From positions 26,256-35,006 of the forward strand of contig DCZD01000012.1 of NCBI GenBank assembly GCA_002331255.1: a stretch of 8,751 bases of DNA, written 5' to 3'. A program made the position numbers and the translations under genes. The notes below the pieces were generated by a model. That model was given only the letters and a program-made list of their open reading frames with translations. It did no database searches and had not been told where the DNA came from. Shown one piece after another: positions 6,119-8,751 of this stretch. This DNA comes from Acidimicrobiaceae bacterium UBA2093. GTDB lineage: Bacteria > Actinomycetota > Acidimicrobiia > Acidimicrobiales > Ilumatobacteraceae. Within the stretch, counting starts at the first letter, position 1, and the number at the start of each line of letters is the position of its first letter.

Positions 6119-6802
6119 ATGACCGCTGAATCGTCTGCGCCTGCGTCGACATCGTCGTGGCGCGTCGAGCACCATGACGGTCGAGCAGACGACCTTCATT
6201 CTCTCGATGTGTCCGGTGGACGATCCGTCCACCTCATGGCTCCGGCCAAGCCAGCGCTCGTGCTCGGGTCGACTCAAGCACTGTCATCAGTCGACACAGT
6301 GCGTGCGGCAACGGTGGGTATCGAGGTCTGCCGGCGGCGTTCTGGTGGTGGCATTGTGTTCGTGCATCCTCTCGATTCGATCTGGATAGACGTGCACATC
6401 CCGCGCAATGACCCACAGTGGGTAGACGATGTCAGCCGTAGTTCGCTGTGGCTCGGCCATGCGTGGGTCGAAGCTCTCGCAGAATGTGGCATCAAAGGCG
6501 CAAGCGTCTACGACGGACCGATGCAGAGAGGCGACTTTGGTGCGGTCGTGTGTTTCGCGTCCACTGCGCCAGGCGAAGTCTTCATCGGCGACGGGAAAGT
6601 GGTGGGCGTCAGTCAACGTCGCGATCGTTCAGGGGCGCGTTTCCAATGCATCGTCTACCGACACTGGACACCAGAAGTGTGGTCCGGCCTCGTCACCGAT
6701 GCATCTGCCAGTACTGCAACGGCAATGCTCAACGTGAGTGATGTGGTGGTGCCTAGAGAGGTCCTGCTCGACCGACTTAGGCAAGCTCTAGAGAATCGTT
6801 AG
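6119..6802 (+). CDS. lipoate-protein ligase / biotin-lipoate transferase family protein
   Basis: This is a 227-residue member of the BPL/LplA/LipB fold. Recognisable are ALVLGSTQ (46-53), the lipoyl-AMP binding RRRSGGGIVFVHPLDSIWIDV (72-92) and the GDGKVVGVSQRR motif (158-168), where Lys160 corresponds to the lysine that contacts the activated acyl group. The N-terminus is shorter than in classical LplA and lacks the usual NMALDE segment; a VCFASTAPGEV block (144-154) precedes the lysine. I recall this shorter form from other Actinobacteria, where its substrate is not established, so it may attach lipoate or octanoate to E2/GcvH proteins or act on another carrier. ATG 6119 is chosen over the adjacent TTG 6116; no strong Shine-Dalgarno sequence is visible. 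It is 18 bases from the HNH gene, and its TAG overlaps the stop of the opposite-strand haem-protein gene. Confidence 0.88.
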   Translation: MTAESSAPASTSSWRVEHHDGRADDLHSLDVSGGRSVHLMAPAKPALVLGSTQALSSVDTVRAATVGIEVCRRRSGGGIVFVHPLDSIWIDVHIPRNDPQWVDDVSRSSLWLGHAWVEALAECGIKGASVYDGPMQRGDFGAVVCFASTAPGEVFIGDGKVVGVSQRRDRSGARFQCIVYRHWTPEVWSGLVTDASASTATAMLNVSDVVVPREVLLDRLRQALENR

Positions 6803-7479
6803 TCGCCGTATTCGGTGAGGCCCGGTGTGTTCTGAAGGCCGTTCAGAAGGGTCTTCATCTCTTCTGGTGTCAAACGAGCTTCAGGGTGCAAGCCAAAGCG
6901 GGTGTAATAGGCCGGCGGCATTGAACCTTCCTTGACGACTTCGAACGATTCCTCTGCGTCGCCAGGGTTGGTGGCGAACTCGGAGTAGTTCACGGCCTCG
7001 CGGCCCTCATCAATGTGACTCTGAACCATCCATGAGATGGGAGCAACGGAGGCATATGAAGGATATTCGACTTGGTTCGAGTGGCAGCCGAAACATGCGC
7101 GAACCATGAGCTCTCGCGTTTCTGCATTTGCCCACTGCGGCTCACCAGTGACTGGGCCCTGCGCATGTGAGCGACCGTAAGGGACAGCTTGGATGGCAAG
7201 CCCTATAACCATCACTGTTGCTGCGGCGGAGACAACGAGGGTGGAGCCCGAGAGTGGCTTTGAGAAGTTGGCGCTCGTCACGCCAAGCATCAATGTGAAT
7301 GCGATGAGATACACCGCGACAAGTACGGCAAAACCAGGTGCGAATCCGACGTAAGCGCCAAGTCCAACGACGGCTACGGCGCCGACCACGTGCACGGCGG
7401 TCCACATGCGATGTCGCCGGGCGACGTTCCACAGTCCCTTCAGTGACGAGGTGATTGCTCTCAGGATTCTTTTCAACAC
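6799..7479 (-). CDS. membrane protein with C-terminal CxxCH haem-binding domain
   Basis: The 226-residue product starts at GTG 7479, with a TTG in the next codon as alternative. The N-terminus is basic and amphipathic (1-25), followed by three hydrophobic helices at about 26-45, 47-67 and 79-99. The remainder is a soluble domain with ACFGCHSNQVEYPSYASVAPISWMVQSHIDEGREAVNYSEF (128-168), EGSMPPAYYT (184-193) and HPEARLTPEEMKTLLNGL (198-215). This pattern matches the Haem_bd domain (PF14376, by memory): Cys129 and Cys132 would bind haem covalently, His133 would be one axial ligand and Met187 is a candidate for the other. The haem domain should face outside the membrane, consistent with electron transfer or sensing. 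Such domains more often follow a single anchor, so the three-helix N-terminus is unusual. No cytochrome-biogenesis gene is in the window. Confidence 0.85.
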   Translation of the reverse strand: MLKRILRAITSSLKGLWNVARRHRMWTAVHVVGAVAVVGLGAYVGFAPGFAVLVAVYLIAFTLMLGVTSANFSKPLSGSTLVVSAAATVMVIGLAIQAVPYGRSHAQGPVTGEPQWANAETRELMVRACFGCHSNQVEYPSYASVAPISWMVQSHIDEGREAVNYSEFATNPGDAEESFEVVKEGSMPPAYYTRFGLHPEARLTPEEMKTLLNGLQNTPGLTEYGD

Positions 7480-7577
7480 GCGTCATGTCTAGTTGCAGGT
7501 CGTGAGTGTCTGGCGTTACTGGCGAACCACTCGGTCCAAAGTGACGTTTCCTCGGGTTTGTGCAGATCGTCAGCACA
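7480..7577. other. divergent intergenic region between haem protein gene and mraZ operator
   Basis: These 98 bases lie upstream of the leftward haem-protein gene and of the GTGGGG box array. They should contain the leftward promoter, but I see no convincing -35/-10 pair on the minus strand and no repeat or hairpin. An ATG at 7485 on the minus strand is out of frame with the haem protein. Confidence 0.4.
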
Positions 7578-7663
7578 GTGGGGAGCGGTGGGGGGTACGG
7601 TGGTCAGAAGTGGGGTGAAATGGTTGACAGTGGGGGAAAGTGGGGCTATTGTTTCTCGTGGGG
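7578..7663 (+). promoter_or_regulatory. MraZ operator: phased array of GTGGGG boxes
   Basis: Exact GTGGGG hexamers start at 7578, 7588, 7610, 7630, 7640 and 7658, with degenerate copies at 7600 (GTGGTC) and 7620 (ATGGTT). Start-to-start distances are 10, 12, 10, 10, 10, 10 and 18, so most boxes lie on one DNA face. MraZ is known to bind short direct GTGG-type boxes of about this spacing upstream of its own gene and to repress the dcw cluster. The usual count is three or four; here there are six exact and two degenerate boxes. A further GTGGGA at 7683 lies just before the ribosome-binding site. Confidence 0.85.
7624..7652 (+). promoter_or_regulatory. sigma-70-type promoter of mraZ
   Basis: A perfect TTGACA (7624-7629) is followed after exactly 17 bases by TATTGT (7647-7652), which keeps the key TA and final T of the -10 consensus. 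Two exact MraZ boxes (7630, 7640) fill the spacer and a degenerate one overlaps the -35, so MraZ binding would exclude RNA polymerase. The start site is expected near 7658-7660, leaving a leader of about 42 bases before the GTG start. Confidence 0.8.
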
Positions 7664-7681
7664 GGAGACAGGGCGTCTCCC
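7663..7681 (+). promoter_or_regulatory. hairpin at the predicted 5' end of the mraZ mRNA
   Basis: GGGAGAC (7663-7669) pairs perfectly with GTCTCCC (7675-7681) around the loop AGGGC. It would form within a few bases of the predicted transcription start and ends ten bases before the GGAG ribosome-binding site. It could stabilise the mRNA or affect early elongation. The pairing is seen; the role is inferred. Confidence 0.45.
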
Positions 7682-7690
7682 GGTGGGAGC

Positions 7691-7694
7691 GGAG
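7691..7694 (+). promoter_or_regulatory. ribosome binding site of mraZ
   Basis: GGAG lies six bases before GTG 7701 and fixes this as the mraZ start. The open frame reaching back to 7560 is only the Gly-rich translation of the GTGGGG operator boxes. Confidence 0.8.
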
Positions 7695-7700
7695 AAACCC

Positions 7701-8117
7701 GTGTTTGTTGGAGTGCACGAGCGGCAGTTGGACCCAAAGGGTCGACTTGCGTTGCCGGCAGCCTTTCGTCCACGTCTCGAACCCCGTTGTTATCTCGCCT
7801 TCGGACAGGGAAAGTGCGTCGACGTACTCACAGCCGAGGCATTCGACCAAGTGGCCCAGGAACTCATGCAGAAAGTTCGGGCTGGCGAGATTGATCGCAA
7901 TCAACAGCGCGCGCTTGCTGCAAACACCATTGAAGTCACGGTCGACGCACAAGGTCGCATCAACCTTGACGAAAAGCTGCGTGCCTACGCAGGGTTGGCA
8001 CTCAATTCGCGCGTGGTCGTTGCCGGTTCCCTCGATCGCGTGGAGATCTGGGATCCAGAGCGCCATGACCGCATCACCGAGGCGGGCACGCAACAAATCG
8101 CGGGAGCGGACGCGTGA
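7701..8117 (+). CDS. mraZ: transcriptional regulator MraZ
   Basis: This is a 138-residue protein, near the typical 140-150. MraZ forms a ring-shaped oligomer with an AbrB/SpoVT-like fold and represses the division and cell wall (dcw) gene cluster, including itself. Two tandem half-domains are visible, each with the DxxGR signature: ERQLDPKGRLALPAAFR (7-23) and VTVDAQGRINLDEKLR (79-94). Between them comes LTAEAFDQVAQELMQKVRAGEIDRNQQRALAANTIEV; the second half continues into SRVVVAGSLDRVEIWDPERHDRI. GTG 7701 is chosen because it has a well-spaced GGAG and gives MFVGVHERQLDPKGR, matching the family N-terminus. The upstream GTGGGG array with an embedded promoter predicts direct autorepression. 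rsmH follows after a 269-base gap holding a long inverted repeat. Confidence 0.96.
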   Translation: MFVGVHERQLDPKGRLALPAAFRPRLEPRCYLAFGQGKCVDVLTAEAFDQVAQELMQKVRAGEIDRNQQRALAANTIEVTVDAQGRINLDEKLRAYAGLALNSRVVVAGSLDRVEIWDPERHDRITEAGTQQIAGADA

Positions 8118-8386
8118 TCGCCGATGATCGCCGCTCAGAACTCCTCGCACTCGCTTCGTCTTTTCCGACCAGTCTCGACATCAATCGTTTCAACATCACT
8201 TGCCGCGCACTCACGGTGTTCGGCAGTTCTCCGGATGGCACGGTGGCTAGCCCCAACTCCGCCCGCTGTCATCGCCGCCGACTCGGGGAGACATCCCGAC
8301 GGCATTTGTCATCCGGAGAACTGCCGAATATCTGGAGCAACTTGCTCAGCAATTCGAATCGATGCCTCGCCGCTCGGTTGGCAACG
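8118..8386 (+). other. mraZ-rsmH intergenic region, open in the rsmH frame
   Basis: This 269-base stretch has no stop codon in the rsmH frame from GTG 8114 (overlapping the mraZ TGA as GTGA) to ATG 8387, so a fused RsmH with 91 extra residues is formally possible. The translated sequence (VIADDRRSELLALASSFP, then a Ser/Arg/Cys-rich part across the inverted repeat) resembles no RsmH domain. I treat it as leader containing the structured element; the first 90 bases hold no promoter I can support. Confidence 0.5.
8215..8332 (+). ncRNA. candidate structured leader RNA of rsmH (long hairpin; possibly mraW RNA motif)
   Basis: TTCGGCAGTTCTCCGGATG at 8219-8237 is the exact reverse complement of 8310-8328, a perfect 19-bp stem. 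It extends outward by four more pairs (G8215-C8332, G8216-U8331, U8217-A8330, G8218-U8329) and inward by three (G8238-U8309, C8239-G8308, A8240-U8307), so with wobble pairs it is about 26 bp. The enclosed 60-70 bases can form smaller helices such as TCGGG/CCCGA around 8283-8299. From memory, the mraW RNA motif is a structured element in Actinobacteria located just upstream of mraW (rsmH), which matches this position, but I cannot align the consensus. A miniature inverted-repeat element is the alternative; no clear target-site duplication flanks it. Confidence 0.55.
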
Positions 8387-8751
8387 ATGACAGATGAGTT
8401 TCGTCATGAGCCGGTGATGCTCACGGAAGTTCTCGGCGTGTTCGCAGACATCGCGCCAGGTCTCTTTGTTGATGCAACGCTTGGTGGTGCCGGCCACTCT
8501 GTCGCGTTGCTCACAGACCATTCGGCGGTTCGCCTTCTCGGCATTGACCGCGATGAGAACGCACTTCGAGCAGCCGCCACGGCTCTGGGGTCGATGAGCG
8601 GGCGTGCAACCCTCCGGCACGCCCGCTTCGACCACATCGCGGAGCTGGTCGCAGCCACGGGGGAGTCGAGCGTGGTCGGTGCATTATTCGACTTGGGTGT
8701 CTCGTCGCCTCAGTTCGATGTTGCAGAGCGTGGATTTTCATATCGGCACGA
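8387..8751 (+). CDS. rsmH: 16S rRNA (cytosine(1402)-N(4))-methyltransferase RsmH (3' truncated by window edge)
   Basis: The first 121 residues are visible; the gene runs off the window. RsmH (MraW) uses S-adenosylmethionine to N4-methylate C1402 in the P-site decoding region of 16S rRNA. The start FRHEPVMLTEVL (5-16) is the family's opening motif. It is followed by the SAM-binding LFVDATLGGAGHSVALL (26-42), the acidic GIDRDENAL (52-60) at the end of strand 2, and the signature ALFDLGVSSPQFDVAERGFSYR (99-120), where the Asp of FDLGVSSPQ lies in the active site. ATG 8387 is chosen because it lies directly before the FRHEPVML motif; its Shine-Dalgarno sequence is weak, and the frame is open back to 8114. 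It normally leads ftsL, ftsI and mur genes, which should lie beyond the window. Confidence 0.95.
   Translation, partial: MTDEFRHEPVMLTEVLGVFADIAPGLFVDATLGGAGHSVALLTDHSAVRLLGIDRDENALRAAATALGSMSGRATLRHARFDHIAELVAATGESSVVGALFDLGVSSPQFDVAERGFSYRH

Noticed and set aside
6215..6233. 8-bp inverted repeat GGTGGACG/CGTCCACC with a 3-base loop in the ligase-like gene
   Set aside because: One or so such short stems is expected by chance in a window of this size, and its position gives no functional hint.
7578..7663. Possible CRISPR or simple tandem repeat
   Set aside because: The repeats are 6-mers with about 4-base spacers located upstream of mraZ, which is the known MraZ operator form and not a CRISPR array.
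7560..7700. Glycine/tryptophan-rich N-terminal extension of MraZ
   Set aside because: It is the translation of the GTGGGG operator boxes and promoter; GTG 7701 has a proper ribosome-binding site and matches the family start.
7473..8150. 225-residue minus-strand open frame opposite mraZ
   Set aside because: It is antisense to a well-supported mraZ and its operator, with no recognisable domain; shadow frame.
8124..8390. 88-residue plus-strand open frame between mraZ and rsmH
   Set aside because: It spans the long inverted repeat and ends just inside rsmH; no ribosome-binding site or recognisable sequence.

Overview
The window reads as a chromosomal segment of an actinobacterium, most likely from the Acidimicrobiia or a related lineage of moderate G+C content. 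The evidence is a DUF3040 membrane protein (a family essentially limited to Actinobacteria) next to a Y-family polymerase, a mraZ-rsmH division-cluster head with actinobacterial-type neighbours, GTG starts, and a GC bias that looks moderate rather than Streptomyces-like. The taxonomic placement is inference. No tRNA, rRNA, CRISPR, insertion sequence or phage gene was seen.

Layout, left to right. (1) 1-924, plus strand: the 3' part of a PLP-dependent AlaC-like aminotransferase. (2) 941-3514, minus strand: a tight three-gene unit transcribed as small two-helix membrane protein, inositol-monophosphatase-family phosphatase, glycerol kinase (glpK), converging on the aminotransferase. The first codons of glpK hold two hairpins, one of which is a perfect 14-bp stem. 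(3) 3543-6802, plus strand: DinB-type DNA polymerase IV, DUF3040 protein, a small conserved-looking W/R-rich protein, an HNH endonuclease and a lipoate-protein-ligase-family protein, mostly with short gaps or overlapping start/stop codons. (4) 6799-7479, minus strand: a three-helix membrane protein with a C-terminal CxxCH haem-binding domain, whose stop overlaps that of the ligase gene. (5) 7560-8751, plus strand: the head of the division and cell wall (dcw) cluster, mraZ and the 5' part of rsmH.

The most interesting parts are non-coding. Upstream of mraZ lies a long, mostly 10-bp-phased array of GTGGGG boxes (the known kind of MraZ operator), with a near-consensus sigma-70-type promoter (TTGACA, 17 bp, TATTGT) embedded in it and a hairpin at the predicted 5' end of the mRNA. 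Between mraZ and rsmH, a 269-bp gap contains a perfect 19-bp inverted repeat enclosing 72 bases. Its location fits a structured leader RNA of the mraW-RNA type. The gap has no stop codon in the rsmH frame, so automatic annotation may mistake it for an RsmH N-terminal extension.
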